A stretch of 64,000 nt of DNA from DATFDN01 sp963767645 (GTDB lineage Bacteria; Pseudomonadota; Alphaproteobacteria; Acetobacterales; Acetobacteraceae), in NCBI GenBank assembly GCA_963767645.1, contig CAVYEW010000004.1:310001-374000 (forward strand), given 5' to 3'. Shown in pieces: positions 8,154 through 16,939 of the stretch. The notes under the pieces are model-generated. The model saw only the letters and a list, made by a program, of their open reading frames with translations, was not told the origin of the DNA and did not search any database. The translations under genes were made by a program, and so were the position numbers. The number at the start of each line of letters is the position of its first letter. The first letter of the stretch is position 1.

Positions 8154-9137
8154 ATGTCTGAGCATGAAGACGTAAAGCGTCCACTCGTTGGGCACAAAAT
8201 GCTCGTTTTGTATCCGAGCAGCCCTCTATGGCGTCGGGGCATCGTGCTTGGCGCGGCCATCGCGATCGGCATTCTGGTGGCGATCAAGATCGGCGGAGAA
8301 TTCGGCTCAAAGCCCGAAGCCAATCAGACAAAGCCCCAAAGCTACAAGGCAAGTCTCGGCCGCCAGTTCAATGAAATCAAGGATTTTATGATCTGCGGAA
8401 CGCTTTACATAACCTTCTTCGGCCATAACGAAAGCTGCGCCTATCAAAGAAATCCCCAAGAAGAAGGACCGAAAGCGACTGACTGGCTTTTGGTAGTTAT
8501 CGGCGTTCTTCAATTCTGGATTTATGTGCGACAAGCTAGGATACTTAATAGGCAGACCGAAATAGCGTCCGACACTCTCAGGTTCGTGTCTACTCAAGAC
8601 CGCCCCTACATTCTGATTGCAGACCTGCAAACAGTAGCACGTAAGCGGACCGGGAATGATAGCGGATATGAGCGGGAAGCGGTCGCACACCTCATCAATG
8701 CTGGGAAGACTCCTGCTATCGTCCACTCGATCGAGTTCGAGAGGTTGGATTATCGGAGGCTGGAGACACCGCCCGGGTACGAAAATATCTACTCCGTTCA
8801 TTGTGTAGTGGTCCCAGACGGTAAGCCGCTCAAGGTTGGCTTCCCTATATGGGCCTCCTCCAGTAATCCAATGGCATCCATCTTCTTTTACATTCGCGTC
8901 CGCTACGCTGACGTATTCGGCCGCTTCTGGGCTACAGCATTTGCCTACAAGCTGGATTGGCGTGATGGGCCATCCCGCATAGGCGGGAAGGCATTTAACA
9001 ACGACCATCGCGAAAAGGAGGAGCCCAACTACTGGCCCGGTGAGGGCGGGCTGTCTCCACCCTTTTCCTACCGATTGCGGCAGGAACTGCGAATCATTTG
9101 GATTTGGCTCAAAACCCGAAGGCTGCGGTTTTGGTGA
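8154..9137 (+). CDS. Unknown two-helix membrane protein of the accessory island
   Basis: The 327-residue protein has a basic N-terminus, a first hydrophobic helix at about residues 29-46 and a second at about 110-125 (WLLVVIGVLQFWIYVRQARIL). A soluble C-terminal part then begins with TQDRPYILIADL. This layout (two helices, a short coiled segment, then an RPY motif and a beta-rich domain) is common in poorly characterised proteins from genomic islands, but I cannot assign a function. It ends about 70 bases before cfa homology resumes. It is probably translated together with the DUF6471 gene just upstream. Its composition is less GC-rich than the core genes. Confidence 0.7.
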   Translation: MSEHEDVKRPLVGHKMLVLYPSSPLWRRGIVLGAAIAIGILVAIKIGGEFGSKPEANQTKPQSYKASLGRQFNEIKDFMICGTLYITFFGHNESCAYQRNPQEEGPKATDWLLVVIGVLQFWIYVRQARILNRQTEIASDTLRFVSTQDRPYILIADLQTVARKRTGNDSGYEREAVAHLINAGKTPAIVHSIEFERLDYRRLETPPGYENIYSVHCVVVPDGKPLKVGFPIWASSSNPMASIFFYIRVRYADVFGRFWATAFAYKLDWRDGPSRIGGKAFNNDHREKEEPNYWPGEGGLSPPFSYRLRQELRIIWIWLKTRRLRFW

Positions 9138-9204
9138 CGGGCTGGCTAGGGATCGGTTTTCGGCGTAGCCGGCAGCCCGCTTGTGGCGGGTGCTACCTAA
9201 TACC

Positions 9205-10047
9205 GCGTATTTCCACAGCGGCGACGAGGATATCGACACCGCGCAGGAGCAGAAGCTCGCGCATATCTGCCGCAAGCTGCGCCTGAGCGAGGGAGAAAGC
9301 CTGCTCGACATCGGCTGCGGCTGGGGCGGGCTGCTGATCTGGGCGGCGCAGCGCCACGGGATACGCGGCGTAGGCATCACGCTGAGCCAGGCACAGGCCG
9401 AGCTGGCGCGGGCCCGCGTGGCGGAGGCCGGGCTAGCGGACCGGGTGGAAATCCGCTTGCAGGACTATCGCGACGTCCCCGGAACCGCGTGCTTCGACAA
9501 GATCGTCTCCATCGGCATGGTCGAGCATGTCGGGACGGCCAATCTGCCCGTCTATTTCGCCACGATCGCCCGCCTGCTGAAGCCCGGCGGGCTGCTGCTC
9601 AACCACGGCATCACCGCCGCCGACCGGGAGGGACGCGCCCAGGGTCCGCCGGGCGGGGAGTTCATCGACAACCTGGTCTTTCCGGGCGGCGAGCTGGCCC
9701 ATGTCTCGCGCGTGCTGTTCGAGCTCTCCGGCGCGGGCCTCGAGATGCTGGACGTCGAGGACCTTCGCCCGCACTACCCGCGCACGCTGCTTTGCTGGGT
9801 GCGCCGCCTCCAGGTGGCCGAGGCGGAGGCGATCGCGGCAGCAGGGGACGAACGCTACCGGATTTGGCGCATGTTCATGGCCGGTATGGCCTACGCTTTT
9901 GACGCAGACTGGATGGGCGTCGCGCAGGTGCTGGCCGCGAAGCCGCTTCCGAACGGTCCCGCGCCCCGCCCCTGGACGCGCCACTATCAATACGACGTCG
10001 ACGCGAACCCGCCGATTGCCGGGCCGCTAGAGTGGGGCGGTTTGTAG
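9205..10047 (+). pseudogene. cfa: Cyclopropane-fatty-acid-phospholipid synthase, 3' fragment
   Basis: About 280 codons match the catalytic part of Cfa methyltransferases: AYFHSGDEDIDTAQEQKL, the SAM-binding loop LLDIGCGWGGLL, then GVGITLSQAQ, SIGMVEHVG and the C-terminal RMFMAGMAYAF region. Homology starts abruptly at about 9205. A GTG at 9181 could start a protein of 288 residues that contains the whole SAM domain but lacks the lipid-binding N-terminal part. The other half of the gene is at 5005-5334. A separate truncated product cannot be excluded, but the intact enzyme cannot be made. Confidence 0.85.
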
Positions 10048-10087
10048 CGACTTGGCTGCACCGCCATGAGCGGACCCGCGCTCGCAC

Positions 10088-10582
10088 CTACAAGCACTTG
10101 AACGCCTCGAACGGTTCGCGGCAGGCGAGACAGCGGTGCAGCGCCTTGCATGGCGTGGAGCCGAAGGGGCTGAGCCGCTCCGTCCTTTCGCTGCCGCAGC
10201 GCGGGCAGGCGATCGGCGCGGCATCGAACAGCGCATGGCTCCGCGCGGCCGGGTTAGGCGGCGCGATCCCGGCGGCGGCAAGCTTCGCGCGCGCGGTCTC
10301 GCTTAGCCAATCCGTGGTCCAGGCCGGAGCCAGAACCGTTCGCACCCGCGCGTCGGCAACGCCGGCGCGGGCGAGCGCCGCCGCCACGTCCGCGGCGATG
10401 ACCGCCGTGGCAGGGCAGCCCGTGTAGGTGGGGGTGATCGCCACCTCCACCCTGCCGTCGCGCACCGCGACCTCGCGCACGATGCCGAGCTCGGCAATGG
10501 TCAGGAATGGCAGTTCGGGATCGGGCACCGATGCGACGGCCGCCTCCGCCCGATCGCGCAGCTCGTCGTCAGGACTCACCAC
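10088..10582 (-). CDS. paaD: Phenylacetyl-CoA epoxidase accessory protein PaaD
   Basis: The 164-residue protein has an N-terminal MIP18/DUF59-type domain (SVPDPELPFLTIAELGIV, TPTYTGCPAT) and a C-terminal zinc-ribbon-like part with CPRCGS and CLACREPF. This is the normal architecture of PaaD (also called PaaJ), which is thought to help mature the iron centres of the PaaABCE epoxidase. Its start overlaps the end of paaC by seven bases, so the two are translationally coupled. The remaining subunits PaaA, PaaB and PaaE are not in this window. Confidence 0.93.
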   Translation of the reverse strand: MVSPDDELRDRAEAAVASVPDPELPFLTIAELGIVREVAVRDGRVEVAITPTYTGCPATAVIAADVAAALARAGVADARVRTVLAPAWTTDWLSETARAKLAAAGIAPPNPAARSHALFDAAPIACPRCGSERTERLSPFGSTPCKALHRCLACREPFEAFKCL

Positions 10583-11340
10583 GTCGCCCCCGGATAGGTC
10601 CGTTGCAGGTATTGCAGCTCGGCCAGCAAATAGCCCAGATGCTCGCTGTGCCGCCCGGCACGGCCGCCGCGCTGCTGCCAGCGCGCGTCCGGCCGGGCGA
10701 GCGTCGCACGACGCAGCACCTCTCCCACGCTTCGCTCCCAGGCGAGGCGAATGCCTGCCTGGTCCGGCACCGCGCCCGCCGCCCGCAACGCCTCCTCGAC
10801 CGGGTCCGCCTCGAACAATTCATCGGTATAGGGCCACAGTGCTTCCAATGCCTGCTCGGCGCGGCGCCTGCTCTCCGCCGTGCCGTCGCCGAGGCGCACC
10901 GTCCACTCCGCCGCGTGGCGCAAATGGTACGCCGCTTCCTTCTCCGCCTTCGCCGCAATCGCGGCAATGGCCGGATCGGTCGATATCCGAGCAGTTTCAC
11001 GCCAATACGGGTCGAGTGCCGCGCTGTATAGAAGTTGGCGGACGATCGTGTGCGCGAAATCACCGTTCGGCCGCTCGACCAACAGGCAGTTCCGGTATTC
11101 CCGCTCGGTGCGGAGATAGGCCAGTTGATCTTCGGTACGGCCTGTGCCGGCGCCCGCCTCCTGGTAGAGCGCGCGTGCAAGCCCGATCTGGTCCAGGCCG
11201 ATATTGGCGAGCGCCAGGTCCTCCTCCGGCGTCGGCGCGCGGCCGCACCACTCTGACAGGCGATGGCCCAACACCAATGCGTCGTCGGCTCGGCGCAGGA
11301 GCCATAGCACGCGAGGTTCGGCCTCGATCTCGATGGTCAT
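10576..11340 (-). CDS. paaC: Phenylacetyl-CoA epoxidase subunit PaaC
   Basis: The 254-residue ferritin-like protein matches PaaC, the structural partner of the catalytic subunit PaaA in ring 1,2-epoxidation of phenylacetyl-CoA. Segments seen are LGHRLSEWCGRAPTPEEDLALANIGLDQ (split by normal helix boundaries), YRNCLLVERPNGDFA and RHSEHLGYLLAELQYLQR at the end. Length is normal. The gene starts only 12 bases from the nominal start of the divergent kinase gene at 11353, so the expected paaA and paaB neighbours upstream are absent. They may lie elsewhere, or this may be a broken operon. Confidence 0.93.
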   Translation of the reverse strand: MTIEIEAEPRVLWLLRRADDALVLGHRLSEWCGRAPTPEEDLALANIGLDQIGLARALYQEAGAGTGRTEDQLAYLRTEREYRNCLLVERPNGDFAHTIVRQLLYSAALDPYWRETARISTDPAIAAIAAKAEKEAAYHLRHAAEWTVRLGDGTAESRRRAEQALEALWPYTDELFEADPVEEALRAAGAVPDQAGIRLAWERSVGEVLRRATLARPDARWQQRGGRAGRHSEHLGYLLAELQYLQRTYPGATW

Positions 11341-11352
11341 GCTTGTGATCTA

Positions 11353-12588
11353 GTGTATCCGAGGGCGGCAACCGAGGCCGCTCACTTCCTTTTCCGCAAT
11401 GGGAGATGCGGGCTGCCCGTGGTGATCGTCGCACTCAGCGTCGCCGTTCTGGCTCTGCTGCTGCTCAGCGTCCTGATCGGAATACGACTGCGCGGCGCCG
11501 AGCGCGAGGCCGAGCGGCTGCGGCGCAGTCTGGCCCGGCACGCCGAGGCACTGCGGGCGGTCCGCCCGCCGGATGGGGCGGTGCTGGAACATCTGCCCGA
11601 TCCGCTGATCGTGCTGGACGCGGAGCACGTCGTGCGGCGCACCAACACCGCCGCCCACGCTGCCTTCGGCGCCGATATCGGGGCGGTGCTGCGCCATCCG
11701 GGCTTGCGGGGCGCGATCGATCGGGCGCTGGCGCTCGGCGAGACCCAAGGGGCTGATCTGTCGTTGCCGGTGCCGGTGCCGCGCGAGGTCCATGCGGCGG
11801 CGGTGCCGCTGGACTCGCCGCTTGGCGATGGCGGGCGCGTGCTCGTCGTGCTGTCAGACCGTACCCGGGAACGGGTGATCGAGCGGATGCGCGCCGACTT
11901 CGTCGCCAATGCCAGCCACGAGCTGCGCACCCCGCTCGCCTCGCTGATCGGCTTCATCGAGACGCTGCAGGGTCCCGCCGCCGACGATCCACCCGCCCAG
12001 CGCCGCTTCCTGACGATCATGGCCGAGCAGGCCGCGCGCATGAACCGGCTGATCGACGACCTGCTGAGCCTGTCGCGCATCGAGCTGACCGAGCACCAGC
12101 CGCCGGCCGACAAGGTCGATCTCCGCACCCTGGTCCCGCCGCTCGCCGCCGCGTTCGAGCCGCGCTTTGCTGAACACGCGGCCCGTCTCGACCTCGCACT
12201 GCCGCCGGACCTGCCTTCCGTGACCGGGGATGCCGACCAGCTCGCCCAGGTGCTCCAGAACCTGCTCGACAACGCCCTGAAATACGGAGCGCAGGGCGGC
12301 AAGATCCGCCTTGAGGCGTCGCAAGCCGCCGGACAGCGATGGCCGAACCGGCCAGGCGTGGTGATCGCGGTGGCCGATCAGGGACCGGGCATTGCGCGCG
12401 CGCATCTGCCGCGGCTGACCGAACGCTTCTACCGCGTGGACAAGGGCCGCTCCCGCGACGCCGGCGGCACCGGACTCGGCCTCGCCATCGTCAAGCACAT
12501 CGTCAGCCGCCATCGCGGCCAGCTTCTGATCGAAAGCGAGGAGGGAGCCGGGACCAAGGTCAGCGTGTGGCTGCCGCGCGCGGACTGA
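11353..12588 (+). CDS. phoR: PhoR-like sensor histidine kinase
   Basis: The protein of up to 411 residues has one N-terminal membrane helix (VVIVALSVAVLALLLLSVLIG), a PAS-like segment (LEHLPDPLIVLDAE), a HisKA domain with the phospho-accepting His in NASHELRTPLASL, and a HATPase domain with NLLDNALKYG, VADQGPGIA and GGTGLGLAI. This is the layout of PhoR, which senses phosphate limitation through the Pst system and phosphorylates PhoB. No phoB or pst gene is in the window, so the role is by family only. The nominal GTG start at 11353 is crowded against paaC; GTG codons at 11419 and 11422 are better placed directly before the membrane helix. Confidence 0.85.
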   Translation: MYPRAATEAAHFLFRNGRCGLPVVIVALSVAVLALLLLSVLIGIRLRGAEREAERLRRSLARHAEALRAVRPPDGAVLEHLPDPLIVLDAEHVVRRTNTAAHAAFGADIGAVLRHPGLRGAIDRALALGETQGADLSLPVPVPREVHAAAVPLDSPLGDGGRVLVVLSDRTRERVIERMRADFVANASHELRTPLASLIGFIETLQGPAADDPPAQRRFLTIMAEQAARMNRLIDDLLSLSRIELTEHQPPADKVDLRTLVPPLAAAFEPRFAEHAARLDLALPPDLPSVTGDADQLAQVLQNLLDNALKYGAQGGKIRLEASQAAGQRWPNRPGVVIAVADQGPGIARAHLPRLTERFYRVDKGRSRDAGGTGLGLAIVKHIVSRHRGQLLIESEEGAGTKVSVWLPRAD

Positions 12589-13911
12589 TCAGGCGCGCTC
12601 GACGGGCGGGTATCGGCGCAGGACACGCAGCATCAGCAGCATGGCCGGCAGGGCGGCGAACATCGCGAGGCCGTAGAACGCGGTCCAGCCGACCGCCTGG
12701 GCGATGAAACCCGACAGGCCGCCGACGGTGCGCAGCGCCAGGGCGGCGAGGGACGACAGCAGCGCGTACTGGGTCGCGGTGAAGGCGGGGGCGCAAAGGC
12801 CCGACAGAAAGGTGATGAAGGCGGCGTCGGCCATGCCTTCGGAGAAGGCTTCCGTCACCACCGTCGCCAGCAGGGCGTGACGGTCGCCGGCCGAAGCGGC
12901 GAGCCAGAGATACATCGCCATCGCCGCGGTCTGCACCCAGCCGGTCAGCAGCAGCGCCCGCCCGACGCCGAGCCGGGCTACCAGCCACGCGCCCGAGGCC
13001 GTGCCGGCGAAGGTGGCGGCGAGCGAGAACGGCCCGTTGGCGACGGCGATCGCCGCCCGGTCGAAGCCGAGATGCGTGTAGAACGGCGCCGTCATCACCC
13101 CGGCCATCGCCTCGCCGAGCTTGAACAGCGCGACGAAGCCAAGGATCGTGCCCGCGCCGGGCCGGCCAAGCATCTCCCGAAGCGGGGAGACGATCGCCGC
13201 TTCCAGGCGCGCGAGCAGGCGCGCGGCCAGTTCCGGGCGCGCGATCTGAGGCTCCGGGGCCAGCAGCGTCGCCGCCGGGCCGAGCGCCAGCACTCCGGCG
13301 ACCCCCAGCAGCGCTCCGTGCCAGCCGATCACGTCGGCCGCCTTGATCGCGCCGGCGCCGGAAATCAGCAGCGCGACCCGGTATGCCCAGACATAGGCGG
13401 CCATCGCGGCGCCCTGCAGCCGGGGCGGGAAACTCTCGATCCGCCAAGCGTCCACCACGATATCCTGGCTGGCCGAGAAAAATGCCACCAGCGCCGCCGT
13501 CGCCAGAGCGCCGAACGGGGCGGCCGCCGGCCGCGACAGCGCCAACAGCAGGGCAGCCCCGGCAAGCGCCGGTTGAATCGCCAACAGCCAACCCCGCCGG
13601 CGCCCAAGCCTGCGCAGCAACCAGGGGGGCGGCACCTGGTCGAGCAGCGGCGCCCACAGGAACTTCAGCGAATAGGCCAAGCCGATATTGGCGGTGAGCC
13701 CGATCAGGCCGAGGGATAGATGGCCTTCGGCAAGCCACAGCCGGAGCGTAAAGCCCGACAACGGAAGCGGCAGGCCCGACATCAGGCCATAGGCCGCCAT
13801 GATCCAGATGCGGCGGTCGGTGAACAGCTCGCTGGACGCGGCGGGGCGCTCGGTGGTTTCGGCCAGGCGAATCGGGCGCGTCATGCCTGGTGTTTGCGGC
13901 TTGGGTGCCAT
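12589..13911 (-). CDS. ampG: AmpG-like muropeptide MFS permease
   Basis: This is an MFS transporter of about 440 residues with roughly 12 hydrophobic helices. It resembles AmpG, which imports anhydro-muropeptides for cell-wall recycling. Supporting segments are GLPLPLSGFTLRLWLAEGHLS (first helices), LKFLWAPLLDQ, FFSASQDIVVDAWRIES and AYVWAYRVALL, which are typical of AmpG and related permeases. ATG codons at 13911 and 13884 are both possible; neither has a strong ribosome-binding site. The gene converges on phoR with almost no gap and is divergent from nrdB. Transport of another solute cannot be excluded. Confidence 0.85.
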   Translation of the reverse strand: MAPKPQTPGMTRPIRLAETTERPAASSELFTDRRIWIMAAYGLMSGLPLPLSGFTLRLWLAEGHLSLGLIGLTANIGLAYSLKFLWAPLLDQVPPPWLLRRLGRRRGWLLAIQPALAGAALLLALSRPAAAPFGALATAALVAFFSASQDIVVDAWRIESFPPRLQGAAMAAYVWAYRVALLISGAGAIKAADVIGWHGALLGVAGVLALGPAATLLAPEPQIARPELAARLLARLEAAIVSPLREMLGRPGAGTILGFVALFKLGEAMAGVMTAPFYTHLGFDRAAIAVANGPFSLAATFAGTASGAWLVARLGVGRALLLTGWVQTAAMAMYLWLAASAGDRHALLATVVTEAFSEGMADAAFITFLSGLCAPAFTATQYALLSSLAALALRTVGGLSGFIAQAVGWTAFYGLAMFAALPAMLLMLRVLRRYPPVERA

Positions 13912-14053
13912 GCCGGGCAACCATTCGGTGCGAATCGCGCCCTTGCCCCGGCCGCCGGCCGGTTCGCTACACGGATGCCGGCAAATCGACCACGCATTGT
14001 CGCACCCGGCACAGCACCGTGATATGGGAATCGGCGGCGCGCGGAGGATTCGC

Positions 14054-15059
14054 ATGGACGGCAGCTCTCATGGCCTTGGAAACCCGTCGGCCACGGCCGG
14101 CTTGCTGGCCGAGAACCCGGTCTACAAACCGTTCCGGTATCCCTGGGCATACGAGGCCTGGCTGACCCAGCAGCGTGTCCATTGGCTGCCGGAGGAAGTA
14201 CCGCTCGCCGACGACGTGAAGGACTGGCACCGCAACCTGACCGACGGGGAGCGCAACCTGCTCAGCCAGATCTTTCGCTTCTTCACCCAGGCCGATGTCG
14301 AAGTGAATAATTGCTACATGAAACACTACAGTCAGGTATTCAAGCCGACCGAAGTGCTGATGATGCTGTCCGCCTTTTCGAATATCGAGACGGTCCATAT
14401 CGCCGCGTACAGCCACCTTCTCGATACGATCGGCATGCCGGAGACCGAGTACCAGGCTTTTCTTCGCTACAAAGAAATGAAAGACAAGTACGATTACATG
14501 CAGGGTTTCTCGGTCGAGAGCCGTCACGACATCGCCAAGACCCTGGCGGCGTTCGGCGCCTTCACCGAGGGCCTGCAGCTCTTTGCCTCCTTCGCGATTC
14601 TGCTGAACTTCCCGCGCTTCGGCAAGATGAAGGGCATGGGCCAGATCATCAGCTGGTCGGTGCGCGACGAGACGCTGCACTGTGTGTCGATCATCCGGCT
14701 CTTCCGCACTTTCGTGCAGGAAAATCCCGACATCTGGACCGAGGCGCTGCGGCGCGAGATCCGCGAGACCTGCGCAACGATCGGTACTGCACGAGGACGC
14801 TTTCATCGATCTGGCGTTCGAGCAGGGAGGCGTTGACGGTCTGACGGCGGGCGAGGTGAAGGAATATATCCGTTACATCGCGGACCGCCGCCTGATCCAG
14901 CTCGGGCTGGAGCCGTTGTTCGATGTCGAACGCAATCCGCTGCCCTGGCTGGATGAGATGCTCAACGCAGTCGAGCACGCGAATTTTTTCGAGAACCGCT
15001 CCACAGAGTATAGCAAAGCTGCCACTATCGGCTCATGGGAAGAAGCGTTCGGGAGCTGA
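14054..15059 (+). CDS. nrdB: Ribonucleotide reductase class I beta subunit, interrupted by a +1 frameshift
   Basis: Restored length is about 334 residues. The protein makes the tyrosyl radical used by the alpha subunit to reduce ribonucleotides. The second metal-ligand helix SNIETVHIAAYSHLL has the Glu, His and radical Tyr in the spacing of E. coli E115/H118/Y122. Later come FASFAILLNFPRFGKMKG and SVRDETLHCVSI with further ligands. At 14783-14784 one extra G shifts the frame between ETCATI and VLHEDAFIDLAFEQGG, and the end continues to 15059. The ATG at 14054 has GGAGG seven bases upstream. No nrdA is visible in the window. Because the gene is normally essential, a sequence error is a serious possibility. 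Confidence 0.92.
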
Positions 15060-15179
15060 TTGGGCATCACGGTATTGTCAGACGGAACGCTGCTGAGATA
15101 ATCGGGTCCAGCGTGGTTGCGTCAGCGATGGCCGTAACGGCTGCGTCGCGCAATGCAATACGGTCGGGCAGGGGGCACA

Positions 15180-15479
15180 GTGAACGACATCGACCAAGAT
15201 ATCCAGGAGCGGCAGGCGCCTTCACCCACGCCTGCGGGAACGCCACGCTACAGCCGTCGGCTCTCGGACAAGATTCTACTGGCCTTCCATCACGCCTGCG
15301 ACCAGGGCGACCTAGAGGTCGCCGAGCAGCTCCTGCACGTCCTTGAGATGATGCTGATCCGCCGCCCGCTCACTCCGGACGGCGGCCGCCGCCGCAATAT
15401 GGAAAGCCTTGTCGCTGCTCATGAGCGTCTGTGGCACCTGCGCCACCCGGCGGCAGACCTGGATCAGCATCGCCTGTAA
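15180..15479 (+). CDS. Conserved hypothetical protein, helical, about 99 residues
   Basis: The GTG at 15180 follows an AGGGGGCA site. The product has a disordered N-terminal 25 residues, then RYSRRLSDKILLAFHHACDQ, GDLEVAEQLLHVLEMML and RRRNMESLVAAHERLWHLRH, which together look like three or four amphipathic helices. I recall near-identical small proteins in Rhodospirillales but know no function. It lies alone between nrdB and the convergent manC. Confidence 0.75.
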   Translation: MNDIDQDIQERQAPSPTPAGTPRYSRRLSDKILLAFHHACDQGDLEVAEQLLHVLEMMLIRRPLTPDGGRRRNMESLVAAHERLWHLRHPAADLDQHRL

Positions 15480-15495
15480 CCTAAGCCGGCCGTGA

Positions 15496-16923
15496 CTATA
15501 ACCGGCCGTAGGTGTCCTCGATCCGTACGATATCGTCCTCGCCCAGGTAGGGACCGGACCCGACCTCGATCAGGGCAAGCGGGATCTTGCCCGGATTCTC
15601 CAGACGATGGATCTCGCCGAGAGGAATGTAGGCGCTCTCGTTTTCCTGCAGCAGCACCTCCGTCTCGCCCCGCGTGACGAGGGCGCTGCCGTTGACCACG
15701 ACCCAATGCTCGGCGCGGTGGAAGTGCTTCTGCAGCGATAGCCGCTGGCCGGGCTTCACCACCAGTCGCTTCACCTGGAACCGCTCGCCGCGCATCAGGA
15801 TCTCGTAGTACCCCCAGGGCCGATACACCCGGTTATGCGCCACCGCCTCGGGCCGGCCGGACTGCTTCAGACGATCGACCAGGGTCTTCACGTCCTGCGC
15901 CTGGTCGCGATGCATCGCCAGCACCGCATCCTCCGTGACCACCACCACCGTGTCCCGCAGCCCCACCACCGCGGCCAGCCTTCCGTCATAGCTGCGCACG
16001 TAGCAGTTCTCGGCATTCTCCAGCACCGCCTCGCCCAAGGCGACATTGCCGCGCGCGTCCTTGGCGGCCAGCTCCCACAGCGCGTTCCAGCTGCCGACGT
16101 CGGACCAGGAGATGTCGGCCTGGATGACCGCCGCCTTGCTTGTACGCTCGGCCACCGCGTAGTCCAGGCTGATCGCCGGGACGGCGCTGAACGCCTCGCC
16201 GTCGAGCCGGATGAAATCGAGATCGGTGGAGCGGCCCGCCATCGCGCGGCGCACGCCTTCTAGCACCTCGGGAGCATACCGCGCCAGCTCGTCCAGCAGG
16301 GTCTGCGCCGTGAAGACGAACATGCCGGAATTCCACAGATACCGCCCGGAGCCGACCAGCTCCGCGGCAGTGTCGGCATCCGGCTTCTCAATGAAGCGGG
16401 CGACCTCATGCACCCCGTCCCCGGTCCCCAGCTCGGCGCCGATCTCGATATAGCCGTAGCCGGTCTCGGGCGCGGTCGGCCGCATTCCGAACAGCACGAT
16501 CCGCCCCGTGCGCGCCACCTCGGCGGCTGCGTGCAGATGGCGGAGCAGGCCGCCGACATCGCCGATCGCGTGATCGGCAGGCAACATCCAGAGAACCGTT
16601 TCGGGATCGGCCTCGGCCGCCATCAGGGCGGCGACGGCGATCGCGGGCGCGCTGTTGCGCCCCACCGGCTCCAGCACGATCCGCGCCCCGTCGATCCCGG
16701 CTTCACGAAGCTGCTCGGCGATCAGGAACCGGTGCTCGTTGCTGCAGACCACGATCGGCGGCGCGAACGCCGCTCCGGCCGCGCGCAGCGCCGTCTCCTG
16801 GATCATCGTGCGCTCGGACAGCAGCGGCCAGAGCTGCTTGGGAAAGCTCTCCCGCGACACCGGCCACAGCCGCGTGCCCGAGCCGCCGGAGAGGATGACA
16901 GGCTGGATGCTTGGTTTGGTCAT
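15496..16923 (-). CDS. manC: Mannose-1-phosphate guanylyltransferase / mannose-6-phosphate isomerase
   Basis: The 475-residue bifunctional enzyme makes GDP-mannose for surface polysaccharides. The N-terminal nucleotidyltransferase domain starts with VILSGGSGTRLWPVSRE and FPKQ and has FIEKPDADTAAELV in the middle. The C-terminal type II isomerase domain is a cupin with RPWGYYE, VKPGQRLSLQKHFHRAEHW and LENPGKIPLALIEVGSG. Length is as usual for the ManC/CpsB/AlgA family. It is followed on the same strand by nothing closely linked and preceded 16 bases upstream by a 2OG oxygenase gene, so those two may be co-transcribed. Confidence 0.96.
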   Translation of the reverse strand: MTKPSIQPVILSGGSGTRLWPVSRESFPKQLWPLLSERTMIQETALRAAGAAFAPPIVVCSNEHRFLIAEQLREAGIDGARIVLEPVGRNSAPAIAVAALMAAEADPETVLWMLPADHAIGDVGGLLRHLHAAAEVARTGRIVLFGMRPTAPETGYGYIEIGAELGTGDGVHEVARFIEKPDADTAAELVGSGRYLWNSGMFVFTAQTLLDELARYAPEVLEGVRRAMAGRSTDLDFIRLDGEAFSAVPAISLDYAVAERTSKAAVIQADISWSDVGSWNALWELAAKDARGNVALGEAVLENAENCYVRSYDGRLAAVVGLRDTVVVVTEDAVLAMHRDQAQDVKTLVDRLKQSGRPEAVAHNRVYRPWGYYEILMRGERFQVKRLVVKPGQRLSLQKHFHRAEHWVVVNGSALVTRGETEVLLQENESAYIPLGEIHRLENPGKIPLALIEVGSGPYLGEDDIVRIEDTYGRL

Positions 16924-16939
16924 GCCCTTCCTTCGGGGT

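Larger units (their letters stand above)
5320..9204. mobile_element. Accessory DNA segment splitting the cfa gene
   Basis: About 3.9 kb lies between the two halves of cfa. Base composition drops clearly below the flanks, most of all at 5640-6760 and in parts of 7790-9130, where AT-rich codons are common. The segment holds a small frameshifted gene remnant, an SDH-type protease, an IS1595-family transposase, a DUF6471 protein and an unknown membrane protein. I could not find flanking direct repeats or terminal inverted repeats that define a single element. It may therefore be a layered insertion hotspot. Boundaries are set by where cfa homology stops and restarts and are good to perhaps 20 bases. 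Confidence 0.75.

Noticed and set aside
5320..9204. The cfa insert as a prophage or integrative element
   Set aside because: No integrase, phage structural gene, tRNA target or attachment repeats were seen. One IS1595 transposase and small genes do not support a phage.
14054..15059. Programmed ribosomal frameshifting in nrdB, ftsH, dedA or the kinase
   Set aside because: None of the sites has a slippery heptamer followed by a pseudoknot, and the families are not known to use frameshifting. Error or mutation is simpler.
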